The notes beneath the pieces are model-generated. The model was not told where the DNA came from, did no database searches, and was given only the letters and a program-made list of their open reading frames with translations. DNA of 64,000 nucleotides, from assembly GCF_019733355.1 (NCBI RefSeq), contig NZ_JAIHLQ010000014.1, forward strand, positions 102,283 to 166,282, read 5' to 3'. The stretch's first letter is position 1; the number at the start of each line of letters is the position of its first letter. The position numbers were made by a program, and so were the translations under genes. Below, piece by piece: positions 17,160 through 26,218 of the stretch. The stretch comes from Pseudomonas baetica. GTDB lineage: Bacteria; Pseudomonadota; Gammaproteobacteria; Pseudomonadales; Pseudomonadaceae.

Positions 17160-18773
17160 ATGTTACGAATCACTGAACTCAAGCTGCCAATCGATCATCC
17201 CGAAGAAGACCTGCGCGTCGCCATCGTGCAACGTCTGGGCATCGCCAGCGATGACTTGCTCGATTTCACCTTGTTCAAGCGCAGCTACGACGCGCGCAAA
17301 AAGTCCTCCGAACTGTGCTTCATCTACACCATCGACCTCAACGTACGCGACGAGGCCAAGGTGCTGGGCAGGTTCGCCGATGACCGTAACGTCAACGTGG
17401 CGCCGGATGTCAGCTACAAGTTCGTCGGCCAGGCGCCGAGCGATCTGAGTCAACGCCCAATCGTGGTCGGCTTCGGCCCGTGCGGCATATTCGCCGGCCT
17501 GCTGCTGGCGCAAATGGGCTTCAAGCCGATCATCCTCGAGCGCGGCACCGAAGTCCGCCAGCGCACCAAGGACACCTGGGGCCTGTGGCGTAAAAGCGTG
17601 CTCAACCCCGAGTCCAACGTGCAGTTCGGCGAAGGCGGCGCGGGCACGTTCTCCGACGGCAAGCTGTACAGCCAGATCAAGGACCCGAAGTTCCTTGGCC
17701 GTAAAGTGCTGCACGAGTTCGTCAAGGCCGGCGCACCGGAAGAAATCCTCTACGTCAGCAAACCGCACATCGGCACATTCCGTCTGACCGGTATGGTCGA
17801 GACCATGCGTGAAGAGATACGCGCCCTGGGGGGTGAGGTGCGCTTCCAGGAGCGCGTCAACGATGTCCTGATCGAAGACGGCCAAGTGGTCGGCGTCGAA
17901 CTGGGCAGCGGCGAAACCTTGCATTCCAGGCACGTGGTTCTGGCTCTGGGCCACAGCGCCCGAGACACCTTCCGCATGCTCCACGGCCGCGGCGTGTTCA
18001 TGGAAGCCAAGCCGTTTTCGGTGGGTTTCCGTATCGAACACCCGCAATCGCTGATCGACCGTGCGCGACTGGGCAAATACGCCGGCCACCCAAAACTCGG
18101 CGCCGCCGATTACAAACTGGTGCACCACGCCAAGAACGGTCGTTCGGTCTACAGCTTCTGCATGTGCCCGGGCGGCACCGTGGTAGCGGCGACTTCCGAG
18201 CCGAACCGTGTGGTCACCAACGGCATGAGCCAATACTCGCGTAACGAGCGCAACGCCAACTCCGGCATCGTCGTCGGCATCACCCCGGAAGTCGATTATC
18301 CGGGCGGACCGCTAGCCGGGATCGAACTGCAGGAACGCCTGGAATCTCACGCGTTCATTCTCGGCGGCAGCGACTACAAGGCCCCGGCGCAATTGGTGGG
18401 TGACTTCATCAATGGCACACCTTCGACCGAACTGGGTGAAGTTGAACCGTCCTATAAACCGGGCGTAGCGCTCGGCGATCTGGCGCTGGCTTTGCCGGAA
18501 TTCGCCATTGAAGCGATTCGTGAAGCGTTGCCGGCGTTCGAGAAACAGATTCGCGGTTATTCGCTGCACGATGCGGTGCTGACCGGGATTGAAACCCGTA
18601 CATCGTCGCCGTTGCGCATTACCCGCAACGAGTCGTTGCAGAGCATGAACGTCAAAGGCCTGTTCCCGGCCGGTGAAGGCGCGGGTTACGCGGGCGGGAT
18701 TCTGTCGGCGGGTGTGGATGGCATTCGCATCGCCGAAGCTGTGGCTCGCGACATTCTCGGCCTGCAAGCTTGA
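17160..18773 (+). CDS. NAD(P)/FAD-dependent oxidoreductase (COG2509 type)
   Basis: A 537-residue flavoprotein. Residues 1-95 form an N-terminal alpha/beta domain, followed by the FAD dinucleotide loop IVVGFGPCGIFAGLLLAQMG (GxGPCG at 104-109). Then come FGEGGAGTFSDGKLYSQIKD, the VVLALGHSARDTF segment and a C-terminal FAD contact GLFPAGEGAGYAGGI. This layout matches the conserved uncharacterised FAD dehydrogenase COG2509. No iron-sulfur motif is seen. The substrate is unknown. The ATG at 17160 gives the family N-terminus MLRITELKLPID. Confidence 0.85.
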   Translation: MLRITELKLPIDHPEEDLRVAIVQRLGIASDDLLDFTLFKRSYDARKKSSELCFIYTIDLNVRDEAKVLGRFADDRNVNVAPDVSYKFVGQAPSDLSQRPIVVGFGPCGIFAGLLLAQMGFKPIILERGTEVRQRTKDTWGLWRKSVLNPESNVQFGEGGAGTFSDGKLYSQIKDPKFLGRKVLHEFVKAGAPEEILYVSKPHIGTFRLTGMVETMREEIRALGGEVRFQERVNDVLIEDGQVVGVELGSGETLHSRHVVLALGHSARDTFRMLHGRGVFMEAKPFSVGFRIEHPQSLIDRARLGKYAGHPKLGAADYKLVHHAKNGRSVYSFCMCPGGTVVAATSEPNRVVTNGMSQYSRNERNANSGIVVGITPEVDYPGGPLAGIELQERLESHAFILGGSDYKAPAQLVGDFINGTPSTELGEVEPSYKPGVALGDLALALPEFAIEAIREALPAFEKQIRGYSLHDAVLTGIETRTSSPLRITRNESLQSMNVKGLFPAGEGAGYAGGILSAGVDGIRIAEAVARDILGLQA

Positions 18774-18783
18774 TCACTTAAAC

Positions 18784-18874
18784 CTGTGGGAGCGGGCTGG
18801 CTCGCGAAGGCGGTGTGTCAGTCGACGACAATGGTGACTGACCCGACGCTTTCGCGAGCAAGCCCGCTCCCACA
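18784..18874. repeat. REPIN between FAD oxidoreductase and cysteine-synthase-like gene
   Basis: CTGTGGGAGCGGGCTGGCTC at the left (one base off the usual CTTGCTC core) and CGCGAGCAAGCCCGCTCCCA at the right, inverted and about 50 nt apart, between two convergent genes. Confidence 0.85.
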
Positions 18875-18892
18875 TTGGTTGCTGCGTTTTAT

Positions 18893-19987
18893 TCAGATAT
18901 TGGCGCGCAACACTGAAGCTGGCAGCGCCTCACCGCGCTCGGCTGTCGCCGCCACCGCTGCAATCAACCCCTCCAACTCATAACCCTGCGCCTTGAGCCA
19001 GTCCTGATCGTAATAAGTGTCGGCATAGCGCTCGCCGCCGTCGCACAGAATCGCAACGATCGACCCCGACTCACCCGCTGCTTTCATCTGCTGCGCCGCC
19101 ATCAGCGCACCGATCAGGTTGGTGCCGCTTGACCCTCCGACATGCCGGCCCAGACGCTGCGCCATATAATGCATGGCCGCCAGCGACAAGGCGTCCGGCA
19201 CTTTGACCATCGCATCGATCACCTTGGGCAAGAACGAGGCTTCCACCCGAGGCCGGCCAATGCCTTCAATCCGCGAACCACAATCCAGACGCAGACTCGC
19301 ATCACCGCTCTTGTAGTAATCGAAGAAAACCGAACGTTCGGCGTCGGCGCACAACACGCGGGTGCAGTGCTGGCGATAGCGCACGTAGCGGCCAAGGGTT
19401 GCTGTCGTGCCGCCAGTGCCGGGGCTGGAAATCAGCCAACTCGGTTCGGGGTGCTTCTCGTAGCGCATTTGCTGAAAAATCGACTCGGCGATGTTGTTGT
19501 TCGCTCGCCAGTCGGTGGCGCGCTCGGCATAGGTGAACTGGTCGATGAAGTGGCCACCGTGCTCACGGGCCAAACGTTCGGATTCAGCGTAAATCTGCGT
19601 CGGATCTTTCACCAGGTGGCTCTGGCCGCCATAGAAAGCGATCTGGGCAATCTTCTCCTTGGAGGTGGTCGCAGGCATCACCGCGATAAACGGCAAGCCC
19701 AGCATCCGTGCGAAATACGCCTCGGAAATCGCCGTCGACCCACTGGATGCCTCGATCACCGGGGCGCCGGGCTTGAGCCAGCCATTGCACAACGCGTAGA
19801 GAAACAGCGAACGCGCCAGCCGATGCTTGAGGCTGCCGGTGGGATGGCTGGACTCATCCTTGAAGTACAACTCAATGTCCGCAAAACCCGGCAGCGGCAA
19901 GGGGATCAGGTGGGTGTCGGCGCTGCGCTGGAAGTCCGCTTCAATGATTCGGATGGCTTCGCGGGCCCACTGTCGGTTGTCGCTCAT
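18893..19987 (-). CDS. PLP-dependent cysteine synthase-fold enzyme (Cds1-like)
   Basis: A 364-residue type-II PLP enzyme. Lys54 in [11 protein letters not shown] is the Schiff-base lysine, [17 protein letters not shown] holds the substrate loop, and [14 protein letters not shown] is the glycine-rich phosphate-binding loop. [23 protein letters not shown] and the C-terminal [13 protein letters not shown] are characteristic of the branch near Mycobacterium Cds1, an L-cysteine desulfhydrase, so cysteine breakdown to sulfide, pyruvate and ammonia is more likely than synthesis, but this is inferred. It stands alone, divergent from nhaA. Confidence 0.82.
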   Translation of the reverse strand: MSDNRQWAREAIRIIEADFQRSADTHLIPLPLPGFADIELYFKDESSHPTGSLKHRLARSLFLYALCNGWLKPGAPVIEASSGSTAISEAYFARMLGLPFIAVMPATTSKEKIAQIAFYGGQSHLVKDPTQIYAESERLAREHGGHFIDQFTYAERATDWRANNNIAESIFQQMRYEKHPEPSWLISSPGTGGTTATLGRYVRYRQHCTRVLCADAERSVFFDYYKSGDASLRLDCGSRIEGIGRPRVEASFLPKVIDAMVKVPDALSLAAMHYMAQRLGRHVGGSSGTNLIGALMAAQQMKAAGESGSIVAILCDGGERYADTYYDQDWLKAQGYELEGLIAAVAATAERGEALPASVLRANI

Positions 19988-20238
19988 GGTGAGGGTTCTC
20001 GTTGAATCTGGCAGGAAATCAGCCTCGTCAAAAGGCTCAACCGTTAGCTTAGGAAAAAACCTGCATCAGGCACAGGTACAGCTGAGTTTCAATATGTCTG
20101 GCAACTGCTAGGCTCAGCAGGGCCAGCGGTAAACCACTCTGTAACGACATATAACAAAAAAGAATATAACTTTTGTTTTAACAACCAACACTACGGGTTA
20201 GGGTGTTCCACCTTTTGACTATTCGATGGAGAGCGACC

Positions 20239-21429
20239 TTGCCTCTGCGTAGCACTTTCACGCGTTTCTTTCAGTTGGAAGCTGCCAGCGGTCTGTTATT
20301 GATCGCCGCGGCCATTCTGGCTCTGATTATCAACAACTCGCCACTGTCGTGGCTGTATACCGGGCTGCTCGATACGCCGGTGGTGGCGCAGATCGGTGCG
20401 TTGAAAATCGCCAAACCCATGTTGCTGTGGATCAACGACGGTCTGATGGCAATGTTTTTCCTGCTGATCGGTCTGGAAGTGAAGCGCGAAGTGCTTGACG
20501 GCCAATTGTCGAAACCCTCGCAGATTGTCCTGCCCGGTGCCGCGGCGATCGGCGGCATGGTCGTGCCAGCGCTGATCTACTGGTTCCTTAACCGTGACAA
20601 CCCGCCGGCCCTCGACGGTTGGGCGATTCCAACCGCCACCGATATCGCCTTCGCCCTCGGCGTGCTGGCCCTGCTCGGCAAGCGCGTGCCGGTGTCGCTG
20701 AAACTGTTCCTGATGACCCTGGCAATCATCGATGACCTCGGTGCCATCGTGATTATTGCGATCTTCTACTCCGGCGAACTCTCGACCCTGTCACTGGGTC
20801 TGGCGGCAGCGTGCATTGCCGCGCTGGTGGCGATGAACCGCCTTGGGGTGGTCAAGCTCGGGCCGTACATGATCATCGGCCTGATCCTCTGGGTTTGCGT
20901 ACTCAAGAGCGGCGTCCACGCAACGCTGGCCGGCGTGACGTTGGCCTTCTGCATTCCGCTACGGACAAAAAACGCCGAGCCTTCGCCGCTGTTGACCCTA
21001 GAACACGCACTGCACCCGTGGGTGGCCTACGGCATCCTGCCGCTGTTCGCCTTCGCCAACGCCGGCTTGTCGCTGAGCGGCGTCACCGTCGAAAGCTTCA
21101 CCCACCACGTACCGATGGGTATCGCTGTGGGCCTGCTGCTGGGCAAGACCGTTGGCGTGTTCGGCCTGACCTGGCTGGCAGTCAAGATCGGCATCGCCAC
21201 CCTGCCCCAAGGCGCGAATTGGGGTCAGGTGCTGGGCGTGGCGATTCTCTGCGGCATCGGCTTCACCATGAGCCTGTTCGTCGGCTCGCTGGCCTTTGAG
21301 CCAGGTGTCAGCGATTACGCCGGGATGGACCGGATGGGCATTCTGACCGGCTCGATTCTGGCGGCATTGATCGGGTATGCGGTGACGGCGGCGGCGAGCC
21401 GTCGAAACAACACTTTGCCTGCTACATAG
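20239..21429 (+). CDS. nhaA: Na+/H+ antiporter NhaA
   Basis: A 396-residue inner-membrane antiporter exchanging cytoplasmic Na+ for protons. The sequence has [20 protein letters not shown] at the N-terminus, the pH-sensor-side segment [39 protein letters not shown] and the ion-binding aspartate pair in [13 protein letters not shown]. Length is typical. The TTG at 20239 is chosen because GGAG lies 8 nt upstream and the protein then begins [13 protein letters not shown], the family start; a GTG at 20203 would add 12 unlikely residues. Confidence 0.93.
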   Translation: MPLRSTFTRFFQLEAASGLLLIAAAILALIINNSPLSWLYTGLLDTPVVAQIGALKIAKPMLLWINDGLMAMFFLLIGLEVKREVLDGQLSKPSQIVLPGAAAIGGMVVPALIYWFLNRDNPPALDGWAIPTATDIAFALGVLALLGKRVPVSLKLFLMTLAIIDDLGAIVIIAIFYSGELSTLSLGLAAACIAALVAMNRLGVVKLGPYMIIGLILWVCVLKSGVHATLAGVTLAFCIPLRTKNAEPSPLLTLEHALHPWVAYGILPLFAFANAGLSLSGVTVESFTHHVPMGIAVGLLLGKTVGVFGLTWLAVKIGIATLPQGANWGQVLGVAILCGIGFTMSLFVGSLAFEPGVSDYAGMDRMGILTGSILAALIGYAVTAAASRRNNTLPAT

Positions 21430-21434
21430 AACAC

Positions 21435-21464
21435 TTGTGGTGAGGGGATATCCCCTCACCACAA
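21435..21464. terminator. Perfect 30-bp palindrome after nhaA
   Basis: A perfect inverted repeat with 15-nt arms, left arm TTGTGGTGAGGGGAT, begins 5 nt after the nhaA stop. It has no T tract. The sequence TGTGGTGAGGGGAT... is also a recurrent extragenic palindrome in P. fluorescens-group genomes, so it may be both a repeat and the transcript end. Confidence 0.6.
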
Positions 21465-21608
21465 ATCAACTTTCTAGCCATTCTCCCGCGACATAGCAAA
21501 AAAAACCCTCGTCTTTAAAGACGCGTCCTACAGCCACAAATTTCCTGCTTCGTTAACGTCGCGCCCCCCTTCCGTGGGACTGTCGATGGATGAACGAAAG
21601 GACGATCA

Positions 21609-21956
21609 GTGGCTCGCAACAAGGACATTCCCCGGGTTCCCAACCCACCACAAGGCGACGGGCATTACGTCACCTACCGCTATATGACGGCCAGTGAACT
21701 GGCTGCGCACGATGCCAGACAAAACGCTTACGACGCCATGCTGGCGCGGCAGGAAGCTTTCGAGCGCAACGGTGAAGTGGCTGCGACAAAACCCGAAATT
21801 CCGCGTGCGGGCAGCGTTTTTGCCAAATCCTGCAAGTTGCCGGACGCGATCATCGACTACGCCAACCCTTCGGGAATGGTGCCGACCGATAGTCTGAAGG
21901 ATTACGGCGACCTGATCCTGCTCGGTGCCCGCGAAAGACGCACCACGACCAAGTGA
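21609..21956 (+). CDS. N-terminal fragment of a pyocin/bacteriocin-like protein
   Basis: A 115-residue protein starting at GTG with AAGGA upstream. IPRVPNPPQGDGHYVTYRYM, VFAKSCKLPDAIIDYANPSG and LKDYGDLILLGARE resemble the N-terminus of Pseudomonas S-type-pyocin-domain proteins, which are normally several hundred residues long and end in a nuclease or pore-forming domain. Here the frame closes right after GARE, so the translocation and killing domains are missing. It is either a truncated remnant or a stand-alone use of this domain. The following 265 nt are AT-richer and contain no toxin domain. Confidence 0.55.
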   Translation: MARNKDIPRVPNPPQGDGHYVTYRYMTASELAAHDARQNAYDAMLARQEAFERNGEVAATKPEIPRAGSVFAKSCKLPDAIIDYANPSGMVPTDSLKDYGDLILLGARERRTTTK

Positions 21957-21963
21957 CAATTGA

Positions 21964-22221
21964 GTATTCGAGAATGATTTTTTAGCTCTTTCCGGGTTTT
22001 TCCCTGAACCGAATCCAGACAACTCACTGCAATATGACAAAAATGTGCCGCACACTTCAGAGCAGGCGGTTCTTAACGTCATGGGGTGGGAGTCTCTGAA
22101 AGATGTACCGATGGGTGAACATGATCTAACGGAAACTCAAGCCAGAGAAATCATGCAACTCGTCAACACGCCCTTCAGGGACGATTTGACTTACTGCATC
22201 GGGCTCTGTCGCGAGGACTAA
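21964..22221 (+). pseudogene. Open remnant after the bacteriocin fragment (possible decayed immunity or toxin tail)
   Basis: After the stop of the bacteriocin fragment, a different frame is open for 85 codons: ENDFLALSGFFPEPNPDNSL..., then an ATG at 22081 that would give 46 residues (MGWESLKDVPMGEHDLTETQ... CIGLCRED). There is no start with a Shine-Dalgarno for the longer form. Base composition is lower in GC than the neighbours, as is common for bacteriocin immunity genes. I cannot name a family. Confidence 0.35.
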
Positions 22222-22252
22222 CAAACCTGACTCAGAGAAGCTGAAAAGCACC

Positions 22253-22282
22253 AAAAAAACCCCGACCAGTCACCTGATCGAG
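22253..22282 (-). terminator. Strand-specific terminator of the glycine-zipper lipoprotein gene
   Basis: On the minus strand CCTCGATCAG and CTGGTCGGGG pair through two G-U wobbles around GTGA and run into seven T. On the plus strand the same positions give C-A mismatches, so the hairpin is made for the minus-strand transcript, 26 nt after its stop. Confidence 0.8.
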
Positions 22283-22307
22283 GTTTTCTTTTACCGCTCG
22301 CTCGCGC

Positions 22308-22772
22308 TTAGTGCGAAACGCGGCTGGTCCCGCCAACGGTGGAGATGCGCACGCGCTCGCCAACGCGGAACACTTCATTCTCCTGAACCTGCTGCACATA
22401 GGCACGCATGCTGCCGTCGTCTTCGCGTACGGTGATTTCCACACCTTGGGTACGGGTCAGGCCTTCTTCAGTCGCCGAACCGATCAGACCACCCGCCACC
22501 GCGCCGATGACCGCTGCGACGATGCTGCCGCGACCGCCACCGATGGCGCTGCCGCCAACGCCGCCGACCACTGCGCCAGCAGCGCCGCCGATCGGGGTTT
22601 TGGTGCCTTCGATTTTCACCGGGCGCAGGGATTCGATGGTGCCCATGCGAATCGTCTGCACGCGACGCGCTTCGTCACGGGAGTAGGAGTCACCGGTCAG
22701 GCTCGATTGGCAGCCGGTAAGCAACATCGCCATCGTGGAAAAGGAAGCAACCAGCAGAACAGACTTACGCAT
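22308..22772 (-). CDS. Glycine-zipper 2TM outer-membrane lipoprotein (SlyB/Pcp-like)
   Basis: A 154-residue lipoprotein: MRKSVLLVASFSTMAMLLTGC gives the lipobox LTGC. The centre is a glycine zipper (GGAAGAVVGGVGGSAIGGG followed by GAVAGGLIGSATEEG), and the end is VEITVREDDGSMRAY...FRVGERVRI, as in SlyB/PA1053-type proteins that sit in the outer membrane and support its stability. GGAG is 8 nt before the ATG at 22772; the open frame upstream is leader. Single gene with its own terminator. Confidence 0.88.
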   Translation of the reverse strand: MRKSVLLVASFSTMAMLLTGCQSSLTGDSYSRDEARRVQTIRMGTIESLRPVKIEGTKTPIGGAAGAVVGGVGGSAIGGGRGSIVAAVIGAVAGGLIGSATEEGLTRTQGVEITVREDDGSMRAYVQQVQENEVFRVGERVRISTVGGTSRVSH

Positions 22773-22999
22773 AGCATCAACTCCAAAGGACAGGTATTCA
22801 TTAAACTCCGCAGCTTGACGCCTGTCACGGCGCCGCCCGGATAAAGTTGTTTTCATTCAGGCGCGGTACAGGCGCCCTGCGAACTCACCCAACAGTAGCG
22901 CCAATTTCCATTTCCTGCGCCGCTGACCCAAGGATTTTCTGGATTATTGCCCAAGTGGCTTGAGGCCGCTAAGGCAGGCTATCCGGCTCGATAGACTGC

Positions 23000-23647
23000 T
23001 TAAGGTGCCAGACGTTCAAGAATCCAGTCGGCGCCCTGCCAACGGTAGTTGAGGCGATCGTGCAGACGGCTCGGACGACCCTGCCAGAATTCGATGCGCT
23101 CGGGCAACAAACGGTAGCCACCCCAGTGTTCCGGGCAGTCTGGCTGGGTGTCGCTGAAGCGCTGCTCGGTAGACTTGAGCAGATCTTCCAGCTCGCCACG
23201 CCCGTTGATCACCCGGCTCTGCGGCGACGCCCAGGCACCGAGGCGGCTGCCCAGCGGACGCACCTGATAATACGCATCGGACTCCTCAGGCGTGACCTTC
23301 ACCACCCGCCCTTCGATACGCACCTGGCGCTCAAGGGACGGCCAGAAGAAGGTCATGGCGGCAAACGGATTGGCCGCCAGATGCTGGCCCTTGGCACTGT
23401 CGTAGTTGGTGAAGAAGGTGAAACCCTGCTCATCCAAGCCCTTGAGCAGCAGAATGCGGCAATGCGGACGCCCGTGCGCATCAACCGTGGCCAGGGTCAT
23501 GGCGTTGGCTTCCACCGGCGCCTGCTCGGTTTTCACCGCGTCAGCGAACCACTGGTGAAACAGCGCAAACGGCTCGCCCGGGGCTTGAGCCTCGGTCAAA
23601 CCATCCCGAGTGTAATCACGACGCATATCAGCCAGAGCCTGGGTCAT
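23000..23647 (-). CDS. pdxH: Pyridoxamine 5'-phosphate oxidase
   Basis: A 215-residue FMN enzyme that oxidises pyridoxine- or pyridoxamine-5'-phosphate to pyridoxal phosphate, the last step of B6 synthesis and salvage. [20 protein letters not shown] and [20 protein letters not shown] are FMN-binding segments, RQVRIEGRV is the conserved core, and the C-terminus has the family signature [13 protein letters not shown] followed by RLAP. Length matches the family. It lies 24 nt from the end of the upstream OmpA-like gene on the same strand, so the two may be co-transcribed. Confidence 0.96.
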   Translation of the reverse strand: MTQALADMRRDYTRDGLTEAQAPGEPFALFHQWFADAVKTEQAPVEANAMTLATVDAHGRPHCRILLLKGLDEQGFTFFTNYDSAKGQHLAANPFAAMTFFWPSLERQVRIEGRVVKVTPEESDAYYQVRPLGSRLGAWASPQSRVINGRGELEDLLKSTEQRFSDTQPDCPEHWGGYRLLPERIEFWQGRPSRLHDRLNYRWQGADWILERLAP

Positions 23648-23671
23648 GGCGCATTCCTTTTCGTTAGCGGA

Positions 23672-24757
23672 TCACTTCTTGGTGGCATCGGTCGCGGCGA
23701 CTTTCTTGTCGGTCGCGGCGGCTTTGGCTGGAGCAGTTTTCTTCGCTGGAGCCTTGGCAGGGGCTTTTTTCGCCGGTGCCTTGGCAGCAGCTTTCTTGAC
23801 CGGCGCCTTTTTAGTGGCCGGTGCCGCTGCTTTCTTCGCGGCTGGCGCCGGGGTCACCGGTTTGGCCGCTGGCTTGACGTCTTGCTTAGCGACCAGGGTC
23901 ACTGGCCTCGGCGCCGGCATGTTGTATTTGCTCAGCAGTGCAACCATGGTGTTCTGCGGAGTAACCAGCAGTTCCACGCGACGGTTCAGGGCACGGCCTT
24001 CAACACTGTCATTGGCCGCACGCGGCGCTTCGGAGCCCATGCCGCGCAGCATCAGGCGATCACGTTGCAAGCCGCTGAGACGGAAAATCGCCGCAATGGC
24101 CTGGGCACGTTCCTGACTCAGTTTAACGTTGGCGGGCGCGGCGCCACTGGAGTCGCTGTGCCCCAGAACCAGCACGGCGGTTTTCGGATCAGCTTCGAGG
24201 ATTTTCGCCACGCGGGTGAACGGGCCGAGGGTGACCGGCAGCAGCATGGCCGGACGATCCGGGTTGAACGAGCCTTCGACCGGCGCCGTTACGACCAGCA
24301 CGTTGTCGCGACGTTCGAGTTGCAGATTGCTGTCCTTGACCGCTTCGCGCAGGCGTGGCTCGTAATCGTCGAGCCAAGCCTGGGTGACTTTCGGATCAGG
24401 CATCGGCACGATTTTGGCCGTGTTCTGATCCTTGCCACCGAACGGCCACCACCATTTGCCGCCCGCCTCGGCGTCAGCCTTGGCCACGGCGGCGGGTTTG
24501 GTTTCGGTTTTTACTTCAGTCTTGGTCGCCGAATCATCGGAACCGAACGGCCAGTACCAAGGGTTGCTACTCTCAGCTTTGGCAACCGGGGCAGTGGCGG
24601 CAGGCTTCAACGGGGCCGGGGCCGGCTCTTTGGCCGCCACCTTATCCGAAGATCCGAACGGCCACCAATGGCTGCCGTCCGCATCGTTTTTCGGGGTCTG
24701 TGCGCAACCGGTGATCGCAACACACAGGGCCAGGGCGAGCGTCTTTTTAGATGACAT
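23672..24757 (-). CDS. OmpA-family lipoprotein with WPFG repeats and histone-H1-like tail
   Basis: A 361-residue lipoprotein (lipobox AITGC, Cys18) of unusual build. Residues 20-110 carry three copies of an aromatic WWPFG motif (31-35, 67-72, 102-107), each followed by a short charged stretch and separated by Ala/Pro/Lys linkers. Residues about 125-268 form an OmpA-like peptidoglycan-binding domain (VLVLGHSDSSGAAPANVKLS, GRALNRRVELLV). Residues about 295-361 are an Ala/Lys/Pro tail of PAKKA-type repeats like that of histone H1-like AlgP. A periplasmic basic tail would suit electrostatic contact with envelope polyanions, but this is conjecture. It precedes pdxH by 24 nt. Confidence 0.8.
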   Translation of the reverse strand: MSSKKTLALALCVAITGCAQTPKNDADGSHWWPFGSSDKVAAKEPAPAPLKPAATAPVAKAESSNPWYWPFGSDDSATKTEVKTETKPAAVAKADAEAGGKWWWPFGGKDQNTAKIVPMPDPKVTQAWLDDYEPRLREAVKDSNLQLERRDNVLVVTAPVEGSFNPDRPAMLLPVTLGPFTRVAKILEADPKTAVLVLGHSDSSGAAPANVKLSQERAQAIAAIFRLSGLQRDRLMLRGMGSEAPRAANDSVEGRALNRRVELLVTPQNTMVALLSKYNMPAPRPVTLVAKQDVKPAAKPVTPAPAAKKAAAPATKKAPVKKAAAKAPAKKAPAKAPAKKTAPAKAAATDKKVAATDATKK

Positions 24758-24870
24758 TGAAAATCCACAAAATGAAGTAATGAAAAATCAGAGCACTATC
24801 GCCCGGATAAACAGTCGCTTTGAATCGAAAATCGTGTCGAGGTTCCAGTCCAGGAACCTCTATTGACGCT

Positions 24871-26022
24871 TTACAGACAAGTGGCGAGCACCCGCGCGAG
24901 CTTTTGCGCGCGTGGATCCATCAAGACGTATGGCCCAAGGGTATTTGTCACAAAACCAAACGCGACATCATGCTCAGGGTCAGCAAAACCGATGGAGCCG
25001 CCCGCCCCCGGATGACCGAACGCCCGTGGGCCGAGGCCGTAGGTGGCATTGGGCACGTCCGGTTGATCGAGCATGCAGCCAAGGCCGAAACGGGTCCGGG
25101 TCAGCAGAGTCTTGTCTTCGCCGAGACTGTGTTCACGGGTCAGCTCTTCAAGCATGTCGCTTTCGAGCAGGCTGCCGTCGAGCAGTCCGGCGTAGAAACC
25201 GGCGAGACTGCGCGCATTGCCGTGGCCGTTGGCCGCCGGTTGCTGCATGCGTCGCCATTGCGGCTTATTGGTGCTGGTGAGCACCGACGGCGGATTGGTG
25301 AAGGCGCGGGTGGTCATGGCGGTGGGTTCGCGCAGGGTCACTTGCAGCAGACGTTGCGCGGCCGCATCGCCGGCATTGCCCTTGCCCCGAGCGATGTGCG
25401 CCACGCGGTGGAATTCTTCATCGGCCAGGCCAACGTGGAAATCCAGGCCCAGTGGCTTGGCGACACGGGCGACAATAGATTCACCGGGGCCGCGACCATC
25501 AGCACGACGCAGCAATTCGCCGATCAGCCAGCCGTAAGTGATCGCGGCGTACCCGTGACCGGTGCCCGGCGTCCACCACGGTGCTTCGGCCGCCAGGGCG
25601 TCGACCATGGTTTGCCAGTCGTAAAGGGCTTCGGGCGCCAACAACTCGCGCAGGGCCGGCAGACCGGCCTGATGGCAGAGCAAGTGGCGCAGGGTGACGG
25701 ATTCTTTGCCGGCGGCGGCGAACTGCGGCCAATAGCGGGCCACCGGAACATCGAGCTGCAACTTGCCTTCAGCGACCAGTTGCAGTGCCGTGACAGCGGT
25801 GAAGGTTTTGGTGCAGGAGAACAGGTTGGCGATGGTATCGCTGTGCCAGGCCTCAGCGCCGTCCTTATCGGCGGTACCGGACCAAAGATCGAGAACAGTT
25901 TCTCCGCCGACCTGAATGCACAACGCTGCGCCGCGTTCCTGGGGATCGTCGAACAGTGCGGCGAAAGCTTCGCGCACGGCTTCGAATTGAAGCTCGTAAT
26001 GTCCCTGAATCTGCACCCGCAA
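24871..26022 (-). CDS. Beta-lactamase-fold serine hydrolase (class C / EstB-like esterase)
   Basis: A 383-residue cytosolic protein of the beta-lactamase/transpeptidase superfamily (PF00144). Ser69-Cys-Thr-Lys72 in NLFSCTKTF is the SxxK nucleophile and base; the second motif Tyr lies in HGYAAITYGWL; FGHPGAGGSIGFADP near the end replaces the KTG box, as in esterases of family VIII. There is no signal peptide, which argues against beta-lactam resistance and for an esterase or carboxylesterase activity. Single gene, followed on the other side by a REPIN. Confidence 0.85.
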   Translation of the reverse strand: MRVQIQGHYELQFEAVREAFAALFDDPQERGAALCIQVGGETVLDLWSGTADKDGAEAWHSDTIANLFSCTKTFTAVTALQLVAEGKLQLDVPVARYWPQFAAAGKESVTLRHLLCHQAGLPALRELLAPEALYDWQTMVDALAAEAPWWTPGTGHGYAAITYGWLIGELLRRADGRGPGESIVARVAKPLGLDFHVGLADEEFHRVAHIARGKGNAGDAAAQRLLQVTLREPTAMTTRAFTNPPSVLTSTNKPQWRRMQQPAANGHGNARSLAGFYAGLLDGSLLESDMLEELTREHSLGEDKTLLTRTRFGLGCMLDQPDVPNATYGLGPRAFGHPGAGGSIGFADPEHDVAFGFVTNTLGPYVLMDPRAQKLARVLATCL

Positions 26023-26130
26023 CTCCCCCGCGAAAACGCTCTACAAAGTGGCCCGCATTGTTCCAGCCCTTGAGGGATTTGGAAACAGCTATGGGCTGGA
26101 CGGTTGATGCTGTGGTGCAACAACCGAGGC

Positions 26131-26196
26131 CTTCGCGAGCAAGCTCGCTCCCACAAGGATTACGAATAACCTGTGGGAGCGGGCTTGCTCGCGAAG
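26131..26196. repeat. REPIN between serine hydrolase and GH50-like gene
   Basis: CTTCGCGAGCAAGCTCGCTC at the left and GTGGGAGCGGGCTTGCTCGC at the right, inverted, about 20 nt apart. Both flanking genes read on the minus strand. Confidence 0.85.
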
Positions 26197-26218
26197 AGCG
26201 CTAACGCGAATGTAAATC

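Noticed and set aside
23060..24754. 564-codon plus-strand open frame across pdxH and the OmpA-like gene
   Set aside because: It is antisense to pdxH, whose motifs are unambiguous, and spans two unrelated genes.
24871..26022. Beta-lactamase resistance gene
   Set aside because: It has the SxxK motif but no signal peptide and no KTG box, so an esterase role is more likely.
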